Source of the DNA: Montifringilla adamsi
Lineage: Eukaryota; Chordata; Aves; Passeriformes; Passeridae
Direction of reading: 5' to 3'
DNA length: 64,000 nucleotides
Assembly: GCA_017590115.1 (NCBI GenBank)
Contig: JAGGNK010006482.1
Location: forward strand, 186,001-250,000
The position numbers and the translations under genes were made by a program. Below, one piece after another: positions 12,138-24,020 of this stretch; positions within the stretch are counted from its first letter, which is position 1; every line of letters begins with the position of its first letter. The notes beneath the pieces were generated by a model. That model made no database searches. It was not told the DNA's origin and saw only the letters and a list, made by a program, of their open reading frames with translations.

Positions 12138-12512
12138 GAAGAGTCTGGAGCACAAGTCTGATGAGGAGCAATTGAAGGAGAAAAGGAGGCTCAGGGGGGC
12201 CCTTCTCACTCCCCACAGCTCCCAGCCAGGGGGGTCAGGCTCTGCTCCCAGGGAAAAGGGACAGGACAAGAGAAAGCAGCCTCTAGTTGTGCCAGGGGAG
12301 GTTTAAGTTGGATATTAGGGAAAAATCTTCACCCAAAGGGTTGTCCAGCCCTGGCACAGCTGCCCAGGGCAGTGGTGGAGTCACCAGCCCTGGAGGGGTT
12401 TAAAAGCCTTGTAGATGTGGCACTTGGAGAGATGGTTAGTGGTGGCCATGGCAGTGCTGGGGGAACAGTTGGACTCTGTGATCTCAGAGGGCTTTTCCAA
12501 CCTGCACAAACC
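12138..12512 (+). mobile_element. CR1 LINE 3' fragment (about 375 bp)
   Basis: Sense CR1 in order: GGAGCACAAGTCTGATGAGG, AAAAGGAGGCTCAGGGGG, GACAGGACAAGAGAAAGCAG, GGTTTAAGTTGGATATTAGG, GTGGAGTCACCAGCCCTGG, TTGGACTCTGTGATCTCAGA. The terminal octamer is degraded. Confidence 0.92.
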
Positions 12513-13305
12513 CAGGAATTTGATTTTATGACTCCCTGCTCCAGAAGCCCTCAGGGAAGCACACAGCTCCCAGGGCTGAGGCACCCTCCTTACTCAGCTC
12601 ACGCTGCCTGCAGCTGAGGCCAGGAAAATCCATTTCCACCCCGTCAACTGCTGATCTGTGCAGCCAGAGGCTGCTTCAGCTGGGACCTTCCACCCCTCTG
12701 GTTCCACCAGTGGCAGGAGGACACAGGGTGTCCCTGGCACAGGGCCGAGGGGATAGGGATGGGGAAGGAGAGGGGAACAGCCTCACACAGGAAAGCCTGG
12801 GGTCCTCCATCATCCAAACATCTGACATCCAACCTCAGCCTGAGCAGCTCCTCGTCCCTGGAAATACACAACCCTGACCTATTTCCAGGGAACGCGAGCG
12901 CCCTTTTAAACAAACCCCTGACAAATGAAGGCAAGAAACCATTTCCTCCCTATTTCCTTCCATTAGAAATGAAACACTGCCATTAATCACCAGTAAAGAA
13001 ATAAAACTCCTAAATGACCTGGCTGAGTCAGGTCCCTCTCCTTGAGCTCTCCACAGACCCAATCCCAATGCCAGGCACAACTGGAATCATTCTGGCTGTG
13101 CTGAGCCAAACCATTGCTCTCCCATTTTCACTGCATTGAAAAACAGCAGAGGATACAGAGCTGCTGCTGGGTTTGCTGATGCTCAGCCCTACGTGCACCC
13201 CCATTTTATTATTCCAATTATTTTCTTTTGACTCTGATTATTTTTTTTTTCCTCCCTCCAGGAAAAGCTTGTGTGCAAGAACCCTTTAGGAAAAAATCAC
13301 ACCCT

Positions 13306-13549
13306 GCACTGGGTACAAGTTATTCCTGGGGAGATTCCAGTTGGACACAAGTGGAAAATTTTTCACAATGAGAACAATCAACCATTGGAATAATTTCCCC
13401 AGAGATGTGGTGGTTTCCCCAGCACTGGGCTCTTTAGATTTGGCTGGATGTGGTGCTGGGCCATCTCGTCTAGACTGCGCTTTTGCCAAGAAAGGTTGGA
13501 CCAGATGATCCCTAAGGTTCCTTCCAGCCTGGGATTCTAGGATTCTGTA
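13306..13549 (+). mobile_element. CR1 LINE 3' fragment with terminal repeat
   Basis: Sense but diverged: TTTTCACAATGAGAACAATC, GATTTGGCTGGATGTGGTGC, TTGGACCAGATGATCCCTAA, ending GGGATTCTAGGATTCTG. It belongs to a different CR1 subgroup from the 12.1-kb copy. Confidence 0.85.
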
Positions 13550-14199
13550 AAATACCAGGGTCTCTCAGCAAGAGCTGTTTTGCAGCCCCTGCAGCCCCAG
13601 AGGCTGATGCCCGTCCCTGCCTGCCCTGCTGCAAGGGAGGATCCAGCAGGCAGGAGCACCTGGTGGCTGCGGCAGCGCCCGCAGCCCGGGGAGCAGCCGG
13701 TCCCGGGAACACCGAGTCCCCCCGAGCCCTGCCAGGAGCAGCTGCTGCTGGATGGAGAATTATCCCAGCACGGGGGAGGGCAGGCGCAGTTGGCAGAGGG
13801 GAATTCTTCCTGTGTTTCCAGTCTTGGTTTGTGGAGATAGCTTTGGGTGGATTTGCTTTTTTGGAGTCAGATTGGAATCCTCCTTGTGCACCATGGGCAG
13901 GGCTGTTTACTAATTGCTGTTGGCAAAGCAGAGCCCACCACAAACCTCAGTGCTGGATGCAGCTCCCAGCTCAGGGGAGGGTGCAGCATCCTGCTCTGAC
14001 ATAATCACTGGGCAGAGGGCTTTTCTGTGCCCCACATTTAGCAGATCCCTGAATTCTTGTGCGCAGCACGCAAAGAGCTCCCTTTGCTCAGGCAGATTGG
14101 CTCTCACAGTGGTGCTGTGGATGCTGAGCATATGGAGCGTCCTTGTTTCTGTGCCTGGTCAGGGGGGTGCTGCAGTCCCCTGGGAAATGGGGAGGCTTC

Positions 14200-14430
14200 A
14201 CATTCCAGCTCATTCCAACTCTCCCTTCCAAGTTCAAGGACACCTTCCCCTATCCCAGGCTGCTCCAAGTCCCATCCAGTGTGTCCTTGGGCACTTCCAG
14301 GGGCAGCCACAGCTCCTCTGGGCACCCTGTGCTGGGGCCTCACCAGCCTCACAGGGGGGAGTTTATTCCTAATATCCAATCTAAACTTCTCCTCCTCCAG
14401 TTTGAACTCATTCACCCTTATCACCCCCAG
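14200..14430 (-). mobile_element. CR1 LINE 3' fragment
   Basis: Antisense CR1: AAGTTCAAGGACACCTTCCC, GGGGCAGCCACAGCTCCTCT, TCCTAATATCCAATCTAAAC, CCTCCAGTTTGAACTCATTC. Confidence 0.88.
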
Positions 14431-17400
14431 CTTGCCCTTCTGGGTGAGAGTGGAGCTGACCCTGGGGTGCTTGTGCCCAGCCCCTGTGGCACCTGCAGGG
14501 TCCCAGCCAGGATGGTTGGGGGTACAGGATGGGGATGTTGGCAGCTGCTGCCCTGCCTCCAATCCCCCACAGCCACACGGGGACCGTTCCCAGGAGGGGA
14601 CTCTCACCCTGTTCTTTCGAGTTCTTCCAAGCCTTCTGATGTTTACATTCTTGTAACGAGCTTTCTCACAGACTTTATGTAAATAATTAATTGTTTTGCA
14701 TTCTTTTCTGGAGGAAGAGAAATTTGATGGACTGTTGGTTAGTCCAGTGTCATTGGAGAGGTGGCACTTTCACCCTCCAATCCACTGTCACTTTATTGGA
14801 AATCTATAAACGTTGGAGTCAAAATTAAACTTCCCTCTTTTTCCCCCTGGAGAATCCAGCGTCCACGTCTTTCAATTTTGTGTCCTAGAGTGACAGGGGA
14901 CCTCACAGGAAAGCATGAAGCAAACGCCAGGGCTATCCCCACCGCTGCTGAGGGACTCAGGTGCTGCCTTCAGCTCCCAGCCCCAGCAGAGCTCCTCACC
15001 CCAGCAGGGAGTGAGACACTTCCTGCCCTCGCTTATCTCCGTGGCCAGGCAGCCTGAGGAAGCCCAACACCCTGGTGCTGCTGCTCGGTGGCTGCTGGCC
15101 AAGGGTGCTCTTGTGTTCCACAGAAACCCAGCAGGGCTGCTCCCTGCTGCCCTGGGTACAGCCCACGGAGCTGCCAGCAGCCAAGGGTGGCAGCGTGTCC
15201 TGCAACCAGCACAGCCTGAAAATAAACATTTCTGACCTGGTTTGGCTCTTCCATCACCCAACCCCTCACGGACACCTTCTTGCCATAAATCCCAGCGCTG
15301 TGGAGGGGATGGGAGACTCCAAGTCCCAGGATACAGTGATGCACCCCAAGGTGCCTTCAGGAACCAATCATCAGCTAAAATCAGCTCCAGCCCCTCAGCA
15401 AACCTTGGCTGACAACTCATGAACAGAACAACAGGGAATTTACTAAATAAATTGTGCTGAGAGTAATTTATCTTCATTAAAATACCCTCACCCAGGCAAT
15501 GCATCCCTCCAAGGGGCTGGAGGCACCTCAGGGTGAGGTGCCTGGTGCCTTCAGTGTTTTGCACCCTGCAAGTGCATGAAGAAGTGCCAAAAACATGCAG
15601 AACCTCGATAAGGTCAGCAGGGAGGAAATGTAGCTGAAATCCTTGAGTTTCATAAGGGGCTGTGACAATGGGCTGGAGAGCTGCCAACTTTCCTTTCACG
15701 CACCGAGTGACAAGTGTGTTTGGAAACTTCAGGCTCTCTGCACAGAAAAGGGCTGGAAGAAAGAGAAATGTTGGAGGAGAGAGTTTTGGAATGGTTTTGC
15801 TGTAAGATGGCGAGAAAGGCCCCTTCTAGCATGGCTAAGCTGAGGCAGCCTTTGCTTATGCCCAGCCCAGGATGGAGCAAAGGAAATAAATATGAAATTC
15901 AAGAGCAGAGGAAAAACACAATGTTTCTAAATAAATATTTAGGGTTTTCTGTAAACTCCCTACTGCAATTGCTTCCATCACATCACTTTTTGCATTTCAA
16001 AGTCGGGATTTTCAATGCAAATACTGCTGAGCAGCCAAGCAGGGCCTCTGGTGTGTTCCAGGGGGTTGCAGGGGTAGGAGCACCCTCTGCTCTGCTGGGA
16101 TCTGCCACAGGTTTGGCTCCTGGGGAAATCCTCAGTCCAGCTGGAGGGTTGGAGGGAGGTGGAAATCCTCTGAGGGATTTGCTCAAGGAGGTGTTCAGAT
16201 GAAGCTGTGTCCCATCCCTGGTGGAGCTGTGAGGGCTGCAGAGGTGATCACACCACTGCAAAAGGCAGCTGTAAGCCAGGAGTCCTCAGAAAAGGGAGAA
16301 AAAGCAGCATAACTGGGAGCTGAGCTCTGCAGTGGGTCTGTGCCCTAACTGGGGCTGCAGAGATCCAGCTTCACAGCCCCAGTGATGCCTTTGGGCCCTG
16401 GGGGGATGCACAGGTCACAGAATCCTCCCTGAGCTCCCTCACTGGGGGCTGGGGACCCTCAGTGGTGAGCAGAGCCAGGAACGGCCCCGGGGCCACCCCT
16501 CCCAGCAGGGTCAGGGAGTCCTTCCCTGGGCAGCAAAGAGCATCCCCAGCCAGAGCAATTGACATCTGCACAGGTCACCAGCTTTGCAAAGCCTTTGGGA
16601 TTTGCATTTGATTAAAATTAAGAGCTAGGAAAATAAAGGAGCCGGTTCCTTACTGCAGCTGGGCCAGGGCGAGGTCCAGTGGAGGGACCTGTGTGAGGGA
16701 AAGAGCAGGGATAGGGAGGATAAAACCCCCAAATCTGGTGTAAAAGGGGCTGGAGAAGGGCTGGGAGCTGGGAATACTGGACGTGGCCAAAGCAAACACC
16801 CCAGACACCCCACAGGGATAGTTGGGATTTGTTGCCTCCGCTCTGACACAGAATTTGTATATGGAAAAAACATGCCAGGCCCATGACAGCAGAGCTGCTC
16901 CATCTGGATAAATAGTTAACTGAGTAGTCAAAATAGCCAGTGCTATAAAACAGCTGCTGGGACAGGAGACAGCAGCAGAAGCACTGCTGGAAAAACGGGA
17001 TGGGAGGAAGGAAGTGATTGAGCGAGAGGATGTGCCAGAGGAGAGCAGGGAACAGGCAGCACCACGGAGCCCTGGCTGAGCCAAGACCCTCCAGCACTGC
17101 CAGGCACAGCAGTGACCCCCAGCAGCCTCCCCCAGGCTTTGCTGAGCCTCTTCCCTGGAGCATCCCAAAAAAAAAAAAGCAATGCTGGAGAGGGTGCCCA
17201 CCCTCCTGTCCCGAGCACTGGCACCCAGCTGGTGCCAGGGTGTCTCACAGCAGCCAGGGGGGCACAGCAGAGAGCCTGGACCAGGGGCCCTGCAGAGCTG
17301 CTCACCAGGAGAGCTGAAAGCAGGAGATGCAGGGTGGGAGTGATTCTGGAGCTGCTGGAAGCAGGAAGATCTCACACAGGGAACGCTGCACATCCCAGCC

Positions 17401-19882
17401 TGGGCAGGGTGTCACACATCACCAGGGCTGTGGGTGCCCTGCAAAGGGCTTCAGAGGAGGGACTGGCCCTTTCCACCCCGGCGTTCTAGGCAGAGCTTGG
17501 TCCTGCTGACACACCTGAACCAGCTCCCTACACCTGCAAGCCTGGCCTAATTTCCCCCGGTGCTGCACAGGGCAGGGTGGCACAAAAAGGGAAGGTTTCC
17601 AGCAGAAAGCTCGTGGATACTGAGGTGTTTGTCCCACAGTCCACGCCCTGCAGCCCATGCAAACCCCCCAGCCCTGGGTGAGGAGTGAGCTGGGAGCCAG
17701 GGGTGCCATCAGGAGCAGTTTCCCCACGGCTGGGACAGAGGACACCCCTGGCCAGTGCTCCCAGCTGTGCTCATTGCTCACCATGCCATGGCCCAGCACC
17801 TCAACATCAGCTGCACATCCCCAAGGAGGGGCTGGCACCACCCCAGAGCCCTGCAGCAACGCTCCCCATGGGAATGGCTCTGCAGGGAGGAAGGGATGGA
17901 GCCTCTCCACACCAGCACACACCACAGCAGGCTCTGCCAGCAGCAGGAGAGGGGTTGGGGTTGGAGGGGTTTGACTGTGCAGGAGTCAAAGGAGATTTTG
18001 GGAAGGAAAGGGGTGACAAGCATTGTGAGTCTGGAGCCACCGCCCTGGGGACACCAACTTTGGTGTGGTGGCACCAACTTTGGGAAGTGAAGTGCTTGTG
18101 TCCACCTTGCTGCAACCCACAGAAGAGCTGTGGGGAGAGCAGTGCTTCAATGAGTCCTTAATCCCAAAGGAAAACCCCAGGATTAGGCTGGATGTGGCCA
18201 TGACACGATGCCACTTGGTTGATGAAGAGCAACTTCTGAGCCCGCAGCCTTCCCAGGACCTCTCCCATCCCTCCCCTCTTACCTGCTTCTCCCACCACGG
18301 GCAGGGATGTGATTCCCCAGCCCCACGAGCCGTGGTTGTGTTCCCAGCACTAATTACCTGAACCATTCCATCCCCTCCAGGGCAGGGAAAGCTCCTGGAG
18401 CCATTCCCACACCTGGAGGGACACAGGGAGGAAACTCACCTGCGCTCACCCAGCCAGAGACGGGTTTGCAACAGGAGATTTCCTTTTCAAATGCTATTTG
18501 CATGATCTGAAGGTGTGGCCTGCAGCACTGAGTGTTAATTATCTCTAATTGATTTACTCAATCCCAGCAGTGCCTCTGGTGGGAGCAGCAGATGCTCCGG
18601 GTGGGTTTGAGCACGGCAATAGGAAGTGGCAGATGGCTCCAGTCCCCAGAACCAGGCAGTACAGGATGGATTAAAAAATTATTATAAGATTTATTAACCC
18701 TTCAAGAATTATTATTCTATGATACAGCTGGAGAAACAGGGACGAGAACTCGCTCTGAAATTTCCAAGCTGGAAAAGGCCCTAAAATGTCAATGTTCCCA
18801 GGAAAAATTAGGGAATAAAAACAGTTGTTCTTCTTTAGCCAAAACATCATATTTCTGCAAAGTCACTTTGTTTTCTTTGTGATTTGTCAAAGCTGGTAAC
18901 AGAGTGCAAAATAAAACAAATTATTTCCAAACAAGAGTAACTTTACAATAAAAAAAATGTAAATATTTGTACTGACAGAGTGAAAAGAGCTGCTCCAACA
19001 CTTTCAAAATCTTCCCTAACCCCTGCTTCCCCACCCAGCATGTTTTGCTTTAGTTTTTACAAGGAATCAACAGTTGGAGAAAGCTTTTGGATTTTCCAGT
19101 GGAAAAGAGCTGGAGGGACACTCTTCCTACAAGTTCCGCCAATTAGCGCCTGGCTCCCCAACCCGTGGCTGCTGTGAATTTTCCACTGCTGGAAATCTTA
19201 AATATCAAAACTGGATGTTTTCCTTCCTCCAAGACAAATGGGACCGTGCACAGGGCAGCTGACACCACGCGCTGCAGCCCTCAGGGTTACAGGAACTTCC
19301 AGCTGTGTGTGACCCATTTCTCCTGAAAACGCTCATTTTCCACCCAACTGCAGCTTGGTTTTGTCTGCCCGTGGGACAATGAGCAGGGGAGAGCCAGGAC
19401 ATCTCTGAAATCCTCCAGCTGTTCCCCTGCCCTTCCTGCTCCCTCCCTCTGGAGCAGCTGCCCAGATGTGCCTGTGCTCCAGATGTGCAGCATCACTGCA
19501 AACCTGCAGCAGTGCGTCCCCGCAGAGCTGGAACTGGGCATGTGACTCATGTGATATCTTGAATTCCAGGCAAGACCTGACAGCTGGGACACGGTGCCAG
19601 GGTCAGAGCGTGCAGGGGACTGCCCAGCACAGGGGAAGATGAGGTGCAAAGCCTTAGTGGTCTTGCCAAACACAGTCTTGTTTTATTAAGAGCATTAAAG
19701 GCTATTTTTTCCCTTTTAAAACCATAACCCACGCACCAAATACCTCCCATTAATCAGAAATACAATTTCCAACACATTAAATATTTAGAAGCCGTGCCAA
19801 AGCAGCGGGACAATAAAGAGCAATAACATTCGGGTGAAGTAAAGAGGTCTCGTTTAATTATTCTGCTGCACAAAAGTGGGGC
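14431..19882. other. Intergenic, no repeat or gene recognised
   Basis: 5.4 kb of mostly GC-rich DNA, more AT-rich at 18.6-19.1 kb. Frames of 275 codons (14,872-15,699) and 247 codons (16,650-17,393), both minus, show no domain or conserved motif. Confidence 0.55.
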
Positions 19883-20032
19883 CAGATCCTGGGAGCTGCT
19901 CCATGCCCCAGCCCATCCTCAGATCCTGGGAGCTGCTCCTTGCCCCAGCCCATCCTCAGATCCTGGGAGCTGCTCCTTGCCCCAGCCCATCCTCAGATCC
20001 TGGGAGCTGCTCCTTGCCCCAGCCCATCCTTT
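19883..20032. repeat. 37-bp minisatellite, 4 copies
   Basis: AGATCCTGGGAGCTGCTCCT followed by TGCCCCAGCCCATCCTC. Copies 2-4 are identical; copy 1 has CATGCC for CTTGCC. Confidence 0.95.
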
Positions 20033-20177
20033 CCAGCAGCACCACTGTCTGTGCCCAGCTGGATTTGTGCATCTCCCTGCTCTTGTCAGCACCACTCACT
20101 TTGGGTGCCAGGAGGAAGAGTTGGGGCTCTGGCCCAAGGTTAAGCCTGGGGCTGCCTGGCTCTGGAGCATCCCAGAG

Positions 20178-20500
20178 GTGTCCCAGGGATCCCGCTGATC
20201 CCTGAGGTGTCCCGGTGATCCCAGTGATCCTGGTGATTCCTGGAGTGTCCCGGTGATCCTGGAGGTGTCTCAGTGATCCCGGTGATTCCTGGGGTGTCCT
20301 GGTGATCCCAGTGATCCCGGTGATCCCTGAGGTGTCCCGGTGATCCCTGGAGTGTCCTGGTGATCCCAGTGATCCCTGGGGTGCCCCAATGATCCCTGAG
20401 GTGTCCCAGTGATCCCGGTGATCCCGGAGGTGTCCTGGTGATCCCTGAGGTGTCCCGATGATCCCAATGATCCCGGTGATCCCGGTGTTCCCGGTGAGCC
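20178..20500. repeat. GATCC-rich array with a 9-bp core
   Basis: The core GATCCCGGT recurs irregularly, mixed with TGAGGTGTCC blocks to form a higher-order unit of about 20-30 bp. It gives frames of Thr-Gly-Ile-Thr or Arg-Asp-His on the minus strand that are not a real protein. Confidence 0.9.
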
Positions 20501-22896
20501 AGCTGCAGTGAGAGTGTGACTCAGCCGTGCCGAGGAGCAGAGAGGGAGGCAAAGAGTGGATCCTGCGGTGTTAGAGATGGGATCAAACCCCAGCTGCATC
20601 TGGAAGGGGGAGAAATGAAAGATGGGGAGACAAAAGCAGCATCCCTGTGGTCGACTCACCCCACAAAGGTCACGGTGAGCCTCTTTGCCCAGAGAATTGC
20701 TCTTGGAACCCATCGCCATCCAAACCTGGTGCAGGAAAAACACCTTGCAGATGAAGGCCAACTTCCCCTGGGTAGTTTCCATCTCTGGGTGTTGTTCTGG
20801 GAGCACAACAACCACAACTCATGAATGTGGAATATTTTCCTTTTTGTAGTGTCGCTAAAATGCAGTGCAAACCCTTGGGAAGGCTCCTGGTGCCAGGGAA
20901 AGCAGAGTCCTTTGGGGGAAAAGCCTTTCTCCTCGCTGTGCTGAGCCCAGGGGCTGGGGCACTTCCAGCTGCCCAAGTGCACACATGAGGCTGATATCCC
21001 AAAAGCACTAATTTGGGAGAGTTTTATGCATGAGAGAAGCATTCAGTGAGAAAACCCTATGATCTGCAAAATCTCTGCTATGAGGCCATGGGGGTCATCA
21101 CCATTCCTGACCCTTTCCAAGGAATCTGCTTCACATGGGGACCTGGCTGCAAACACCATCCCCAGCCCTGCTCCACGCAGCAATTTTAAGGGTGATAACC
21201 AGAAAACAAAGCCATACCAAGGAGCCCTGGCTGAGCAGGCTGCTTTGAGCCCAGTGCCTGCAGAAAACTGATCCCAGGGGAGCATGGAGTTTCCCTAACT
21301 GGCAAGGGTGAGTAGAGCACAGGACCAGGGCAGGGCTTTTCTCAGGATTTTTATTTAGGTGGCAGAGAAATCTGACCGCAACAGAAAGGAGCTGGAAAAA
21401 CAAACAGGTGTGTCCGGCAGCAAAGGGGCCGTAGCTATAGCAATGGGACAGGCCCTGTTGACAAAAGGCTGCACAAAGGACCTTCTTGAGAGATTAAAAG
21501 GGGTTTATGAGCTGGCAGGGTTTCCCGGGAAGGCGCCGGGGCTGGATCACGGCCGTGAAAGGCAATTGTTGAAAAATCAGAGCAGGAGTGCAGGCACTGA
21601 GCACACATCTGCCTCCTGCAGCATCCCCCAGGACCCAGGCTGGGGTTTCTCAGCAGCTCATGGAAATGTGTGGTTGTGCACAGGGCTGCTCCACTGCTCC
21701 CAGCAGCACTGCAGGGTCCCAGCTGCAGCAGGCACCCCAAAGGGATGGTTAATTATCCCTTAATTATGGGTTATTCTGGGCATCACCCAGCTCTGCTTGT
21801 CAGATGCTGCTTTTCCTGTTACTCTCTGCAGCTGCAGCCTGGGGCTGCTGCTCTCTGGCCTCTAGAGGTGTCCAAGGCTTGGGTGGGAGGTGCAGGTGCC
21901 CTGCCCAGTGCTTTAGCTGGACACCGCCCTCAAGCCTCCCTTGCTCCCATGCCAGGCACCCGCAGTGGGAGAGGAGAACAGCTGCTGCTGGGTTCTGCAG
22001 CTGTTGCAAGAGCCCTGCTGGCAGCACCTAAAGCAAAACCATGAACAACAGCAGGTCAGCCCAACACCCATCACACAGTGTCTGGGGGCTCAGCACCCTT
22101 AAACAGCCCCAGGCTCCTGTCTTGCCTTGTTTCTTCTGCAGCCCCTGCAGAAAGTGAGGCCCTGGTGCAGCACAAGCCTCCTGGGAGATCTACAAGAGAC
22201 ACATCTGAGGCAGGAGTTTGGCTGTGCCACCAAAGAGAAGCTCAGAGGGTGGAACTGCAGAGCCAGGCTTGGGAGCCAGGGGCTGTTTGGGATGGGACAC
22301 CAACACCAGCAGCCTTTGCCCAGGGAGATTCACTCAGGCTGAGTTCTGCCACAGACAGGGGGGCCTGAATGCCCAAGTGGAACAACTGCTCACCGGCTGG
22401 GGCTGAGCTGCAATTTAATTTTTTTCTGGTTTAATTTATCTGACGCTTTTTTGTAATTAAAGCCAATGATCAGTTGCACTGACAGCTGTGCAATCTCATG
22501 TACAGCCACTCCACAGCAAGGAGGAAAAGTCTTAAAAGGAAAAAGCCAGAGATTGCCTTGGGCAGATGATGGACCACTGGCACTGCCCATGGTGGCATCG
22601 CTGCTGTGCCCACCAGGGTTACAAAGGGCTGATGGGTCACTTGTGTGCCGTGGGCCACATTCTGAGGAGGGAACAAACCGGACACAAACCAGGGAGACCA
22701 GGGCTGCCACAGAGAGCTGGTCCCGGGGCAAGGTGAGGGATAGGGCGCTGCTTTCTGGGGGAAATCCAGAATTCCCTCAGGGAATGCAAACTCCTTTCTC
22801 GCAGGAGCCCAGGAATGGAACACGTGTTGCAAAAGGCAGAGCCGTCCCCGCAGTGTCACACACGGGGCTTGGAGCTCGGAGCAGCCTCAGAGCTGC
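20501..22896. other. Intergenic, possible regulatory DNA near 21.4 kb
   Basis: No gene. At 21,390-21,560 a cluster of motif-like words stands out (GTAGCTATAGCAATGG, two ACAAAGG-type sites), which could be a conserved element; this is weak. Confidence 0.45.
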
Positions 22897-22935
22897 TTTC
22901 AGCCAGGGAAGCTGGGGCAAATGCAGCTGCCCCGG

Positions 22936-23357
22936 CCCGCAGAGCCCCGCAGAGCCCCGCAGAGCCCGGCTGAGCCCCGCAGAGCCCGGCTGAGCCCCGC
23001 AGAGTCCGGCAGAGCTCCGCAGAGCCCGGCTGAGCCCCGCAGAGCCCGGCTGAGCTTCAGCCAGGGAAGCTGGGGCAAATGCAGCTGGCCGGGCCCGCAG
23101 AGCCCCGCAGAGCCCGGCTGAGCCCGGCAGAGCCCCGCAGAGCCCCGCAGAGTCCGGCAGAGCTCCGCAGAGCCCGGCTGAGCCCCGCAGAGCCCGGCTG
23201 AGCTCCGCAGAGCCCCGCAGAGCCCCGCAGAGCTCCGCAGAGCCCGGCAGAGCTCCGCAGAGCCCGGCTGAGCCCCGCAGAGCCCGGCTGAGCGCCGCAG
23301 AGCCCGGCTGAGCCCGGCTGAGCCCCGCAGAGCCCCGCAGAGCCCCGCAGAGCCCGC
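22936..23357. repeat. 10-bp GC-rich array in two blocks
   Basis: The decamers GCAGAGCCCC and GCTGAGCCCG and variants fill 22,936-23,054 and 23,093-23,357. Each block is preceded by the same 33-bp lead-in (22,897-22,929 and 23,055-23,087, TTCAGCCAGGGAAGCTGGGG), so the lead-in plus array was duplicated as a unit. Confidence 0.94.
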
Positions 23358-23398
23358 TCCCGGCGGGCAGCGCCGGCAGCCGCTGTGGGGCCGGACAA

Positions 23399-23925
23399 CA
23401 CCGTGTGTGGCTGTGGCTGTCCCTGTACAGAACAGGCATTCCCAGTCCCGGTCCGTGTGTGGCTGTCCCTGTACAGAGCGGGCATTCCCAGTCCCGGTCC
23501 GGCTGGGGCTGTCCCTGTACAGAGCGGGCATTCCCAGTCCCGGTCCGGCTGGGGCTGTCCCTGTACAGAACAGGCATTCCCGGTCCCGGTCCGTGTGTGG
23601 CTGTCCCTGTACAGACCAGGCACTCCCGGTCCCGGTCCGTGTGTGGCTGTCCCTGAACAGAACAGGCACTCCCAGTCCCGGTCCGTGTGTGGCTGTCCCT
23701 GTACAGAGCAGGCATTCCCGGTCCCGGTCCGTGTGTGGCTGTCCCTGTACAGAGCAGGCATTCCCGGTCCCGGTCCGTGTGTGGCTGTCCCTGTACAGAG
23801 CAGGCATTCCCGGTCCCGGTCCGTGTGTGGCTGTCCCTGTACAGAGCAGGCATTCCCGGTCCCGGTCCCGGTCCGGCTGGGGCTGTCCCCGCTCGGAGCA
23901 GGCGCTCCCGGCCCCGCTCGGCTCT
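23399..23925. repeat. 46-bp minisatellite, about 11 copies
   Basis: Units start GTGTGTGGCTGTCCCTGTAC or GGCTGGGGCTGTCCCTGTAC and end CCCGGTCCCGGTCC. Units 7-10 are almost identical (unit 10 has one extra CCCGGT). Unit 11 is diverged and runs into CpG-rich DNA. Two subtypes alternate in units 2-5. Confidence 0.94.
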
Positions 23926-24020
23926 CGCCGTTCCCCGCTGGCGAAGCTCCCAGCTCGGCTGCCTGGCGAGGGCTCGGGGTGCACTTGAGGCAACGAGAGG
24001 GGAAGAAACGCGATTTTAGT
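23881..24020. other. CpG-dense block
   Basis: CGCTCGGAGCAGGCGCTCC and the following 130 bp are CpG-rich and not repetitive beyond the last minisatellite unit. It could be a small CpG island or only the GC-rich flank of the array. No TATA box or open frame with homology adjoins it. Confidence 0.4.

Noticed and set aside
14872..15699. 275-codon minus-strand open frame
   Set aside because: No similarity or motif; overlapping frames of similar length exist on the other strand.
16650..17393. 247-codon minus-strand frame with hydrophobic stretches
   Set aside because: Low stop density in GC-rich DNA; the hydrophobic segments are Ser/Cys/Phe-rich runs without membrane-protein architecture or homology.
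19956..20815. Minus-strand frames with Thr-Gly-Ile and Arg-Asp-His repeats
   Set aside because: Translation of the GATCC-rich array; no support as a protein.
23399..23880. Regularly spaced 46-bp repeats resembling a CRISPR array
   Set aside because: The whole unit is repeated, with no unique spacers, and the surroundings are vertebrate DNA.
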